This document shows positions 1 to 7,766 of a stretch of 64,000 bases of DNA, piece after piece. Numbering within the stretch: the stretch's first letter is position 1; every line of letters starts with the position of its first letter. Below the pieces are notes generated by a model, which made no database searches, was not told where the DNA came from, and saw nothing but the letters and a program-made list of their open reading frames with translations. The stretch is taken from assembly GCA_965224675.1 (NCBI GenBank), contig CBDDAA010000002.1, positions 992,001 through 1,056,000 on the forward strand. Reading direction: 5' to 3'. This stretch comes from UBA7957 sp965224675 (lineage in GTDB: Bacteria > Pseudomonadota > Gammaproteobacteria > Granulosicoccales > Granulosicoccaceae). The translations under genes and the position numbers were made by a program.

Positions 1-433
1 AGTCACGCAGTACCTGTCGTTTGCGATCAGCTGCCTCTAGATTTTGCCGAACTAGAATATCGAGTGCTTTAAGATTATCGTCAAGTTGACGTATGGTGGG
101 ATCAATAGTCTCTACTACAGTCTCGTCTATCTGATCTCCTCTTAGATTAGAGACTGAATGCTTCAGATGTTGTATTTGAGTATTGATTGTATTTATTAAC
201 ACTTCACGCCTACTATTGGTCGTGACGGCTAAAAGCGTTGGTGCAGCCGCCACAATGCGTTCGGCTTCCCGGGAAATCTCCAATGCGTTCTGTGCAGTGG
301 GAACCTGGTGTTGCGTTATCCTCTCAACAACGGCTCCTATAGCAAGAACAGAATAAACAGCGCCTATAGCTGCGATAACCGAGAATGCGGTGATCGCCAT
401 TGTCAACAACGCCCGAAAACTGAGCCACTTCAT
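1..433 (-). CDS. N-terminal part of a membrane sensor protein, cut by the window edge
   Basis: The minus strand is open from an ATG at 433 to the window edge, about 144 codons. The start reads MKWLSFRALLTMAITAFSV, a short cationic start followed by a transmembrane helix (about residues 6-30). A helical, probably periplasmic stretch follows, with the segment ALEISREAERIVAAAPTLL. This pattern is typical of the TorS-like four-helix sensor domains of hybrid histidine kinases or of chemoreceptors, so a signalling protein is likely, but the catalytic part lies outside the window. The first five or six codons lie inside the terminal repeat of the adjacent IS21-type element, so the present start codon is supplied by the element and the native 5' end may be lost. 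No convincing ribosome binding site precedes it. Confidence 0.55.
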   Translation of the reverse strand, partial: MKWLSFRALLTMAITAFSVIAAIGAVYSVLAIGAVVERITQHQVPTAQNALEISREAERIVAAAPTLLAVTTNSRREVLINTINTQIQHLKHSVSNLRGDQIDETVVETIDPTIRQLDDNLKALDILVRQNLEAADRKRQVLRD

Positions 434-458
434 CAACTGAAAAGTGAGCCACTAAGTG

Positions 459-1223
459 TTATTTACTTGGGCTGATTAAGCCCGCTTGTTTCTTTTCTCT
501 TAAACGATAACTGTCTCCTTTAATTTGAATAATATGAGAGTGATGTAAGACGCGATCTAGTAAGGCTGATGTTAATGCGGTGTCATTAGCAAAGGTTTGA
601 CCCCATTGCCCGAAGGGCAAGTTACTGGTTAAAACAATAGAACCCTTTTCATAGCGTTTTGCAATGACATCAAACAGTAATTTTGATTCACTAATGTCAA
701 ACGGTAGATAGCCTATTTCGTCAATAATCAGTAACTTAGGTGCTAGCACACTGCGATGCATCACAGACTTATATTTGCCTTGACGTTGTGCCGTTGATAG
801 CTGCAAGATTAAATCTGACGCACTGATAAATCGTGTTTTTAAACCCGCCTGTACGGCCTTATAACCCAATGCTGTTGCAATATGGGTTTTACCCACCCCA
901 GATGGCCCAAGGAGTACAATATTTTCAGCTCGTTCTATAAATGACAAACTCGCCAGTTGTTGTACTTGGGTCTTAGGTACACCGGCTGCAAACTCAAAAT
1001 CAAAGCCATCTAAGGTTTTAATGGATGCAAAGCCTGCCATTCTCGTAAACATCTTTTGTTTGCGGGTATGACGCTCTGTCACTTCTGCTGTCAGCAGTTT
1101 TTCAAAAAAAGTGAGATAATCCCACTCTTCTTTTGCAGCACGTTGCGCTAAATCATGGGCATGAAGTGCCATACCTTGTAGCTTGAGTGTGTCTGTTAAG
1201 TCATTTAAGCGGGCATCGATCAT
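459..1223 (-). CDS. istB: IstB-like ATP-binding helper of IS21 transposition
   Basis: This is the AAA+ ATPase that assists the IstA transposase. A Walker A motif (GPSGVGKTHIA) lies near residue 105, followed by a Walker B-like LLIIDEIGYLPF, the signature of IstB/DnaC-like ATPases. The chosen start is ATG 1223 (MIDARLNDL), because it overlaps the istA stop as ATGA, which implies translational coupling. A TTG six codons further upstream would also keep the frame but is a weaker start. The length of about 254 residues is normal for the family and no disruption is seen. Confidence 0.93.
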   Translation of the reverse strand: MIDARLNDLTDTLKLQGMALHAHDLAQRAAKEEWDYLTFFEKLLTAEVTERHTRKQKMFTRMAGFASIKTLDGFDFEFAAGVPKTQVQQLASLSFIERAENIVLLGPSGVGKTHIATALGYKAVQAGLKTRFISASDLILQLSTAQRQGKYKSVMHRSVLAPKLLIIDEIGYLPFDISESKLLFDVIAKRYEKGSIVLTSNLPFGQWGQTFANDTALTSALLDRVLHHSHIIQIKGDSYRLREKKQAGLISPSK

Positions 1224-2254
1224 AGTGATGCCTGCTGACAACAGTCATTATAAATGGACAGGTCATGATGCAGTGGCAGTGGGTCAAAATTCACCGCCAT
1301 CATGGTTTCAGGTGCTTTAACAGTGATGTCTTGAATGGGTTGGTATGGCAATGACTTCAACACTAAACGTTCTTCAATTAAACGCTTCATAGGTTGCTCT
1401 TTCGTCGTGTCATGAATGCGCACGTTAGCGATTTCATTGAGCCACTGAATACCTTTAATATTGGCGGTATCGACATCCATCTTTAAGCCAGCTGATGCAA
1501 GTTTAGTGGATAAAGGTGCGTAAAAGTTATCTCGAACATAACGCACCATCCGCTCAACCTTGCCTTTGGTTTGTGGACGATACGGTTTGCATAATTTGGG
1601 CATAAAGCCCATGTTTTTAGCAAACTGATAAAACTGAGGATGAAAGCGATGGTGGCCAATGCCATGAGCATGGCGTTCTAACACCACTGTTTTCATATTG
1701 TCATACCAAACATCAGTCGGGATGCCTTGGAAGTAATCAAATGCTAAACGATGACAGTGTTCTAAGGTTTGGTAACGCATGTTATCGGTAAAATAGACAA
1801 ACAGCGCGCGACTAAAGCCGAGTACAGCAACAAAAGCATGGATGGGTTTTTTACCACCCCGCATTTGACCCCAATCCACTTGCATCTGTTTACCAGGCGC
1901 TGTTTCAAAGCGAATGATCTCAGGAGCAACATGGCTACCGCGTAACTGAACCAAGTGCTCACGTAGTCGAGTAATACTGCCATCATAACCTTGTTCTTTA
2001 ATCTCACGCATGATGACAACAGCACTTAAATGAATCGGCAATGCCGATTCAATGCGTTCTTTTATGTAAACCTTAAATGGATCAAGTTTATGAGGCTTAT
2101 CAGGTCTTGACTGATAGATTGGTTTGTTCACATCCAGTAATAAATGCTTTTTAACCGTATTGCGTGAGACGCCTAATTGCTTCGCAATGGCTCGTTGAGA
2201 CGTACCTTGTTTGTGTAATATTTTAATGCTCATGAGTTCCTCTATTGAAATCAT
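1220..2254 (-). CDS. istA: IS21-family transposase IstA
   Basis: This is a DDE integrase of the IS21 family. An N-terminal helix-turn-helix (QGTSQRAIAKQLGVSRNTVKKH cut short here: core AIAKQLGVSRNTVKKH) would bind the terminal repeats. The catalytic triad is visible as the Asp of MQVDWGQ, the Asp of VWYDNMKT and the Glu of KGKVERMVRYV. ATG 2254 is preferred because GAGGAG lies 7 bases upstream. The protein is about 344 residues, at the short end for IstA, but contains all catalytic segments. It overlaps istB by four bases. Confidence 0.92.
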   Translation of the reverse strand: MISIEELMSIKILHKQGTSQRAIAKQLGVSRNTVKKHLLLDVNKPIYQSRPDKPHKLDPFKVYIKERIESALPIHLSAVVIMREIKEQGYDGSITRLREHLVQLRGSHVAPEIIRFETAPGKQMQVDWGQMRGGKKPIHAFVAVLGFSRALFVYFTDNMRYQTLEHCHRLAFDYFQGIPTDVWYDNMKTVVLERHAHGIGHHRFHPQFYQFAKNMGFMPKLCKPYRPQTKGKVERMVRYVRDNFYAPLSTKLASAGLKMDVDTANIKGIQWLNEIANVRIHDTTKEQPMKRLIEERLVLKSLPYQPIQDITVKAPETMMAVNFDPLPLHHDLSIYNDCCQQASL

Positions 2255-2328
2255 GATGCTCCTCATTATGAAAAGCATCAGTGTGAGTCTTGTGGCTCAC
2301 TTTTCAACCGTTGGGGTGGCTCAGTTTT

Positions 2329-2949
2329 GCATTGTTGGTAACAGACGTGAGAATGTATTTGATAAATTTCATAAATCGATGCCTCATTGATTGTTAATTA
2401 CACTTACCAAGCTTGTGGAGATTATTGATTCGATACCTGCTGACATGGCCAACTGTCGTGTAGATGAAGAAAAAATGTTAGTTCTCTGCCAACTGAATTG
2501 ATACCAACATAGCCAGCCTATTGGTAGGAGTTGAGGAATTCATGATCCATTTGGATTATTTTCAGAACTAATGGGACAGGCATCGCATAAACCTTCACAA
2601 TCAACCTTAGAAAGTAGTGTTACTTACCTGCCATTCATAGTTTTATTGAGTAAAGGGCCGTTAATCTTGGAGTGCCTGTCCCTGAATTGGCAAGCAAATA
2701 ATGGCAACCTGCTCTGCGACGCATTGGTCAATGGGAGGGGATTGCGTTATTACCTATCTTTATCGTGGGGGATGCGATTCGAAGGGGCGAGGCGAAAATC
2801 ATACTGCCTGAATGGCGGCCCAGATCATCGGACATATCATTGTTATACCCCTCAAATAAACATCTGTCTGCAAAAGTCAGGACTTTTGTGGATATGGCCG
2901 TAACGCACTTTCGTCATTGACCAGAATGGGACCGAGAACTACCCGTCAA
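2329..2949. other. Intergenic region without a recognisable gene
   Basis: This stretch of about 620 bases lies between the IS21-type element and the VOC gene. It holds a 10-base inverted repeat pair (see the separate repeat entry) and a short open stretch ending near 2500 on the plus strand (reading VEIIDSIPADMANCRVDEE) with no start codon, which could be the tail of a decayed gene. The 110-codon open frame at 2571-2903 shows no recognisable domain and I do not call it. Confidence 0.5.
2573..2682. repeat. Inverted repeat pair GGGACAGGCA / TGCCTGTCCC, copy 1
   Basis: GGGACAGGCA at 2573-2582 is mirrored by TGCCTGTCCC at 2673-2682, a perfect 10-base inverted pair enclosing about 90 bases. A second pair with almost the same arms and spacing occurs at 3443-3551. 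On the minus strand copy 1 begins GGGACAGGCACTC, matching the left arm of copy 2 over 12 bases. The interiors otherwise look dissimilar. Repeats of this kind often belong to REP-like or Y1-transposase-associated families, but that assignment is an inference. Confidence 0.4.
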
Positions 2950-3372
2950 TTAATACCGATTTTCCACTCGCGTCCGAGATCTGAGCTCAACAGCGTTACC
3001 TTCAGGGTCTTTTATATAAATTGATCTACCCAGCTGTTGGGCACCATATCTCTCTTCAAATTTACCCACTTCAATGCCATGCGACAATAAGTGAGATTTA
3101 ATTTCTGCTTCTGAAACAGGTTCAAGCTGCAAACAGAAGTGATCCAGATTATTCTCTGTTAAAGTTGGAGCACCTCCACCACTCCTGCCCAATTGGCTGT
3201 CGACTACCACCAAATCAATTAAAGCCGCTCCCGCACGTAGTTGTGTTAATCCAACCTCCTTGGAAGTTTCTCTTTCAATTTTACAACCCAAGACCCCGCT
3301 ATAGAAGTCGAGCATACCGGCTAACTTGCTTGTTCTTAAGACTATGTGATCAATTCCTGCAATTTCAAACAT
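2950..3372 (-). CDS. VOC-family (glyoxalase/bleomycin resistance/dioxygenase fold) protein
   Basis: A 140-residue single-module VOC protein made of two beta-alpha-beta-beta-beta units. Candidate metal ligands are visible: the His of GIDHIVLRT near residue 9, the His of LDHFCLQL near residue 77, and the Glu of GNAVELRSR near residue 130. The PEGNAVELR ending is typical of the family. The substrate cannot be told from sequence, since VOC members include glyoxalases, thiol transferases and dioxygenases. AGAGGA lies about 9 bases upstream of the ATG. It stands alone between the IS21-type element and the Fic locus, with no operon partner, so the context gives no clue to function. Confidence 0.8.
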   Translation of the reverse strand: MFEIAGIDHIVLRTSKLAGMLDFYSGVLGCKIERETSKEVGLTQLRAGAALIDLVVVDSQLGRSGGGAPTLTENNLDHFCLQLEPVSEAEIKSHLLSHGIEVGKFEERYGAQQLGRSIYIKDPEGNAVELRSRTRVENRY

Positions 3373-3442
3373 TTGCTCAATCCTCTGCAGTTTCAGTGGA
3401 TATTTTTCAGCTATCCCACATCGAAAGTAATGTGGACAACTT

Positions 3443-3551
3443 GGACAGGCACTCGATTATAATCCTTTTTGTTCTTCAATAATGTTTTGAGGGATAGATA
3501 TGTCGCTTTCCTCAGGTGTTTTATTGTGTGGTGTGGTTGGTGTGCCTGTCC
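3443..3551. repeat. Inverted repeat pair GGACAGGCA / TGCCTGTCC, copy 2
   Basis: GGACAGGCA at 3443-3451 is mirrored by TGCCTGTCC at 3543-3551. Arm sequence and spacing (about 109 bases) match the pair at 2573-2682. The two pairs bracket the VOC gene. Only the outer dozen bases look shared. Confidence 0.4.
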
Positions 3552-3626
3552 AGTTTGGTCTGACTACAGTTTTTATTGATACTCCAGAAGCAACCAAATA
3601 TTTTGTTGAGTGTTTTTTAAGACATA

Positions 3627-3652
3627 CGCGCAACTAAATGTTTTGTTGCGCG
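3627..3652. terminator. Possible hairpin terminator downstream of the Fic gene
   Basis: CGCGCAAC (3627-3634) pairs with GTTGCGCG (3645-3652) around a 10-base loop, 20 bases beyond the Fic stop codon. No clean T-run follows on the minus strand, so it may only be a stabilising hairpin. Confidence 0.35.
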
Positions 3653-3671
3653 CATAGGCTTAACAAGCCAT

Positions 3672-4786
3672 TTATAAAACAGTCCGCCCTTCAGCTACAT
3701 TGATCAAGCCAGGAAAACCAAGCACGGCAGCACGGCTTCCACTCCCAGATTGCAGTTCAATTAAGACGCTCTCGGCTTTAAGCTCTCGTAATAAGCCTAA
3801 GGTTGTTTGCTTATGAATACCACACTGTTTCTCCAATCGTGTAGCACAATCAGAGGTTGTAAATATAGGTTTGCTGAACAAGGCATCTAATAAATAAACA
3901 GAATACTGTGAGTGAGTGATTTCATGCATCTTGACCTTCATGGACTCATACAAAGCCATAATCTCGACAACACGATTACTGTTTTCAATTGCTTGGTAAG
4001 TGACCGCCCGTAGAAAAAACGCAACCCAGCCATTCCAATCTCCATGTTGTGAGATATTCTTTAGCCGCTGATAATATTCCTCCCGATTACCTTCTAAATA
4101 TTCACTCAAATAGAACATTGGTTGCGATAACTGTTTTTTCTGATAGAGAAATAGCGGTATTAATATCCGACCAATACGACCATTACCATCATTGAAAGGA
4201 TGAAGTAATTCAAACTGCGCGTGAACTACAGCTGTTTGCAGTAAGAAATTGATATCGTCAAAACTCAGATATTCCTCCCACGCCAGCAAGAACTCTTGTA
4301 ATCGTAACGGGTCGGGTGGAACAAAGGACGCTTCTTCTATAGAGCAACCAGCTTGGCCCATCCAGTTCTGCTCAATTCTGAATTCTCCCGGTGCTTGATT
4401 CTCTCCACGCGCACTACTCATTAGTATTTTATGGATTTCACGAATAAAGCCCAAACGGATAGGGTAAGTTTCCAGATGTTTTGTTGCTTGATAAAGAGCT
4501 GAACGATAATTAGATATTTCTTGAATATCTTCAAATTTTTTGCCCTCTTTAACAAGTCCAGCATCTTGCTCTAATACTTCATCTACAGTTGCATTTGTCC
4601 CTTCAATTCTAGATGACAGAACCGCTTCTTTTGTCGTCAATGGAGATAGCATCACTGCTGGGTTAGGAATCCCCTGTATAGACCATCGTAGCGAGCAAGT
4701 TCAGAGCTGGCATCACCAACCAGACTAAATAGTAGTTTATAGTCGAATTCTTGTAGAGGTAATGAATCGGGGATATAAGGCTTCAT
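3672..4786 (-). pseudogene. Fic-family AMP-transferase gene with a 5' frameshift
   Basis: Fic enzymes transfer AMP (or related groups) to target-protein hydroxyls. The catalytic motif HPFNDGNGRIGR is complete (residues 152-163 of the downstream frame) and the inhibitory-helix motif SSRIEG ((S/T)xxxE(G/N)) is at residues 14-19. The downstream frame can be read only from a GTG at 4655 (MMLSPLTTKEAV). The normal family N-terminus lies just upstream in another frame: ATG 4786 gives MKPYIPDSLPLQEFDYKL and on to a stop near 4655, while IQGIPNPAVMLSPL is readable in the Fic frame. The two overlap near 4680-4690, so a single-base deletion there has split the gene. Either it is a pseudogene, or a shortened Fic starting at GTG 4655 is still made, keeping the inhibitory and catalytic motifs. 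A sequencing error is also possible. Confidence 0.75.
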
Positions 4787-4969
4787 TCATAAGCTCCATA
4801 AATAGGCGATACCACTAATGGTGGCCATAATGAACTGTATGGGGAAACCAAGTCGAGTAGAGAGCTAGGAATAGCGGATCACAATTGAATACATATATTG
4901 AACGTAAATTAAACGTGCAGACCGTCACAATCCAATTTTTCGTTCCAAATTTCTAAAATTTTGAGTTTA

Positions 4970-5045
4970 TGGCGTCCCCTAGGGGATTCGAACCCCTGTT
5001 ACCGCCGTGAAAGGGCGGTGTCCTAGGCCTCTAGACGAAGGGGAC
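4970..5045 (-). tRNA. tRNA-Glu (anticodon TTC)
   Basis: A 76-base tRNA with the CCA end encoded. The acceptor arm GTCCCCT pairs with AGGGGAC, the anticodon arm is CCGCC-CTTTCAC-GGCGG with anticodon TTC, and the T-arm contains GGTTCGAATCC. It closely follows the well-known proteobacterial tRNA-Glu sequence. It stands alone and no rRNA is visible. tRNA genes are common integration sites, and the accessory-looking DNA on its 3' side fits that, but I saw no attachment repeat. Confidence 0.97.
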
Positions 5046-5189
5046 GCTGGTTCCCACAAGGCAGGAGAGCATGGCTCTTTCACCTTGAAGGCGCGTATTT
5101 TAACGAAGCGTTCTGGCTTGTCAACCTATAAGTCAGGGCAGCGCTGGTAAAACCTTGAGAAAGCTGAAGATTAACTAAACCATCTGCAG

Positions 5190-6098
5190 TTATAAATCAA
5201 CCACACAATTTCGACCACGCCGTTTAGCTTCAAGCAACGCACTGTCTGCCCGAAGAAACAAACTTTCTGCAGTATCACTTTCACGCAACTCGGTGACACC
5301 GATGCTTGTGCTCAACATCATCTGCACATTACTGTACTGATGACAGCGCTCAATACGTGAACGTACACGTTCTGCCAGTTCCAGAGCACCGTTTAAGCCG
5401 GTACTGCTCAGAGATATAACAAACTCATCGCCTCCGTAGCGAAAGATAAGATCAGTATCCCTGACGCAATCGCGCAATACCGAGGCAAACGATTGCAAAA
5501 CATCGTCTCCCACTTGATGTCCATGCACATCATTAATTGATTTAAATTTATCAACATCAAGCACTAAAAAGGACATAGGCGTATTGAATCGTCGTGCCAG
5601 CGCTATTTCACGAGGCAATACTTTATCCATTGCCCCCCTATTGTTGACATTGGTCAATGGATCTCTATAGGCGGATTGCATAGCCGTAAAATACATGGAC
5701 GCGTTTCTTAGCGGATAGGCAAGATTGGAAATTAATTTTTCAAGTTCCCTGGTTTCCCGACCCTCAAAAGCCTTGCAACGGTAAATTTTAATCTCACCTA
5801 AATTTACATCAGCAATACTCACTTCGTACGTGAGTGAATGCATTCCTTCTTCACCAAATGACGCTACAAAATCATACTGCTCATTAACATAGTCTATGCC
5901 TGTGTGTGCAACAAAACTTTGCGCCTCCATGTAAAAACATTCAACTAACAATTTGGGATCAAGTACTTTAAATAGCTTCTCGGAGAACTCTAGATAGCGC
6001 ATTTGTAAATCGACACGTTGATGATTCATTGCGAGATTGGAAACAACACCGTTCTCAACATAGTCAGCCATCGAAGTTATTGAATGATCTTTGTACAT
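5190..6098 (-). CDS. Diguanylate cyclase (GGDEF domain)
   Basis: The protein would make cyclic di-GMP from two GTP. Residues 1-130 form a non-membrane sensory-type region, possibly GAF-like, that I cannot assign firmly. The GGDEF domain follows (about 145-300), with the active-site loop RYGGDEF at 220-226. The product-inhibition I-site RDTD (213-216) lies exactly five residues before it, so the enzyme should be active and feedback-inhibited. There is no transmembrane segment, so it is probably cytoplasmic. The gene stands between tRNA-Glu and the flhG-fliA group. With the PilZ gene and c-di-GMP-responsive FleQ in this window, a role in the motile-sessile switch is plausible but inferred. Confidence 0.93.
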   Translation of the reverse strand: MYKDHSITSMADYVENGVVSNLAMNHQRVDLQMRYLEFSEKLFKVLDPKLLVECFYMEAQSFVAHTGIDYVNEQYDFVASFGEEGMHSLTYEVSIADVNLGEIKIYRCKAFEGRETRELEKLISNLAYPLRNASMYFTAMQSAYRDPLTNVNNRGAMDKVLPREIALARRFNTPMSFLVLDVDKFKSINDVHGHQVGDDVLQSFASVLRDCVRDTDLIFRYGGDEFVISLSSTGLNGALELAERVRSRIERCHQYSNVQMMLSTSIGVTELRESDTAESLFLRADSALLEAKRRGRNCVVDL

Positions 6099-6439
6099 TT
6101 TTACCTACCTGGAAAATGACTTTTGAAACATAAACAGCAATTCGTGTTCCATCGTTTCAAGGATAGACTGATTTTTGAAATATCTGCAAAAGATTTCGAT
6201 TTGTAATGCTTCAGACTCTACCGGGCAATGTAAAATCCCACCGTTTATTCAATCCATAATCCATTGATTAATATATATTATTACCATTTAAACAATTCAT
6301 ACCGAATTTATACTAAAACTACAGCCATTTTCTATCTTACTGATTATCAGCTTATGGAACCAAGAGATGGAACAAAGGGGGATTTGAAAAATACGAGCTG
6401 TACAGACAAAGCTTTGACCATTGACAGATACTGTGAAAA
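6099..6439. other. AT-rich intergenic region
   Basis: About 340 bases upstream of the diguanylate cyclase gene. It is AT-rich and probably contains that gene's promoter. I saw no gene, repeat or clear regulatory motif. Confidence 0.5.
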
Positions 6440-6916
6440 TTAATTGAATGGTAATTTCGAAGCATTAACTAACATGAGAACAACCACAAGCATCACTGTC
6501 ACACCAAACAATGAAACAGGCAACATATTGTTTTTCTTCCTTTTTTGTGGATCTATCTGAAGTGCTTCTATCCATTGAGCTTTAAGGCGTCGGAGTATGG
6601 AATCTTCATCATCACGACGGCAATTCTCTGGCTCACTTGTTTTGACGGAAGGATGTTGACGCTCATCAACAAGATCGCGTGCATGAATAAAGCTCCTCCA
6701 ACCCAAATCTGTATTAAGATCAAGCAACTCTTCAGGTATTAGCTCTGGAACCTGGGTGATGGGTTCCCACATTTCTCCATCTTTACTAACGCGGTCACTG
6801 CTTTTAATTCGCCCCAGAAGTAAATATCGATGAACCGTAAGGCGGGAATAAGGACCTTGCAGACGACGACCACGTTGGGTGTACCATTTGTCATCATCGA
6901 TAACCATCGTGTTCAC
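6440..6916 (-). CDS. GYF_2-like protein with a C-terminal membrane anchor
   Basis: A 158-residue protein of unknown function. Residues 9-60 follow the GYF_2/DUF4339 pattern (WYTQRGRRLQGPYSRL, then a glycine-containing turn and a W-E-P-I segment), usually seen in bacterial membrane proteins as a protein-interaction module. A charged linker follows, then one transmembrane helix (LPVSLFGVTVMLVVVLML) at the very C-terminus. This gives a tail-anchored arrangement with the GYF-like domain in the cytoplasm. The start is GTG 6916 or ATG 6907. It lies 111 bases downstream of fliA on the same strand, so co-transcription with the flagellar regulators is possible. Confidence 0.6.
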   Translation of the reverse strand: MNTMVIDDDKWYTQRGRRLQGPYSRLTVHRYLLLGRIKSSDRVSKDGEMWEPITQVPELIPEELLDLNTDLGWRSFIHARDLVDERQHPSVKTSEPENCRRDDEDSILRRLKAQWIEALQIDPQKRKKNNMLPVSLFGVTVMLVVVLMLVNASKLPFN

Positions 6917-7027
6917 TTTGGGCTATTTGTTTAATTAATGAGTATGGTTGGATTCGAATACACTCGAAATTTTTTTCAACTATAACAATCTGTGTGAAGT
7001 GAATATCCATTGCAGAAGGTGATTTTT

Positions 7028-7759
7028 TTATTCCGGCTGGGTCCAGTCAGATAATCTGGCCCTAAGCCTCACCAGCGCCTGCCCATGAATCTGACAAACC
7101 CGGGACTCGCTTACACCCAATATATCACCGATCTCACGTAGATTCAGATCCTCCTCATAATACAATGACATTACCAGACATTCTCTTTCTGGCAGGTTCT
7201 TAATGCACTTCGCCAATGCATCCTGAAAGCTGTCACTTTCCATATTCTCCATAGGTGTGATTTCTTCACTTTTAGGCATTGACATGGGTTCGCCGGTCTT
7301 TTCATCGGGCTGATCAAAACTGAAGACGTGAGATGTCGTACTCTCAGTTAAAATCTGGTGATATGCACTGAGCGAAATTCCCAGTTCTTCAGCTATTTCA
7401 ACGTCATTCGCATCCTTACCCGATTTTTGCTCCTGCTTTCGTAAAACCTCTGCAGCTTCTCGTGATTTTCGATGTACTGATCTTGGTGTCCAATCGGATC
7501 GGCGTATCTCATCAAGCATGGCACCTCTGACACGAATTCCAGCATAGGTTTCAAAACTTGCGCCTTGAGATGGATCATAATGGCGGGCAGCATCCAGCAA
7601 ACCGATCATTCCAGCTTGTATCAAATCCTCTGCTTGAACGCTGGGCGGCAAGCGATTCATGAGATGGAAGGCAATTCGTTTTACTAATTTGGCATGAGAG
7701 ACAACTATGTCATCATGGTTAAGATTCTCGATTGAATTGTACATCGCGTGTGCATTCAT
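7028..7759 (-). CDS. fliA: Flagellar sigma factor sigma-28 (FliA)
   Basis: This sigma factor directs RNA polymerase to late flagellar promoters. The length of 243 residues is normal for FliA. Region 2 contains EDLIQAGMIGLLDAARHYDP (about 44-63) and the segment ETYAGIRVRGAMLDEIR. Region 4 ends with the helix-turn-helix ESRVCQIHGQALVRLRARL. The gene starts 7 bases after flhG stops, so the two are surely co-transcribed. Its antagonist FlgM is not beside flgA/flgN here but at 59.8 kb. In Pseudomonas and Vibrio, fliA follows flhA-flhF-flhG; here flhG-fliA lies about 30 kb from flhAF. Confidence 0.97.
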   Translation of the reverse strand: MNAHAMYNSIENLNHDDIVVSHAKLVKRIAFHLMNRLPPSVQAEDLIQAGMIGLLDAARHYDPSQGASFETYAGIRVRGAMLDEIRRSDWTPRSVHRKSREAAEVLRKQEQKSGKDANDVEIAEELGISLSAYHQILTESTTSHVFSFDQPDEKTGEPMSMPKSEEITPMENMESDSFQDALAKCIKNLPERECLVMSLYYEEDLNLREIGDILGVSESRVCQIHGQALVRLRARLSDWTQPE

Positions 7760-7766
7760 TCGTCAT

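Larger units (their letters stand above)
415..2328 (-). mobile_element. IS21-family insertion sequence with istA and istB
   Basis: An element of about 1.9 kb carries the diagnostic istA/istB pair on the minus strand. Each end has two short repeats, as in IS21-family elements. The left end has AAAACTGAGCCAC (about 416-428) and AAAAGTGAGCCAC (440-452). The right end has the inverted copies GTGGCTCACTTTT (2290-2302) and GTGGCTCAGTTTT (about 2314-2326). Exact ends and target duplication could not be fixed: the flanks do not show an obvious clean direct repeat. Both genes look intact, so the element may still be active. Confidence 0.85.

Noticed and set aside
2571..2903. 110-codon open frame on the plus strand
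   Set aside because: No domain, no ribosome site and an odd composition; its start lies on an arm of the inverted repeat. Probably a chance frame.
3500..3637. 45-codon open frame with a good GAGGGA ribosome site (starts MSLSSGVLLCGVVGV)
   Set aside because: Too short to support without homologues, and it spans a repeat arm and part of a hairpin.
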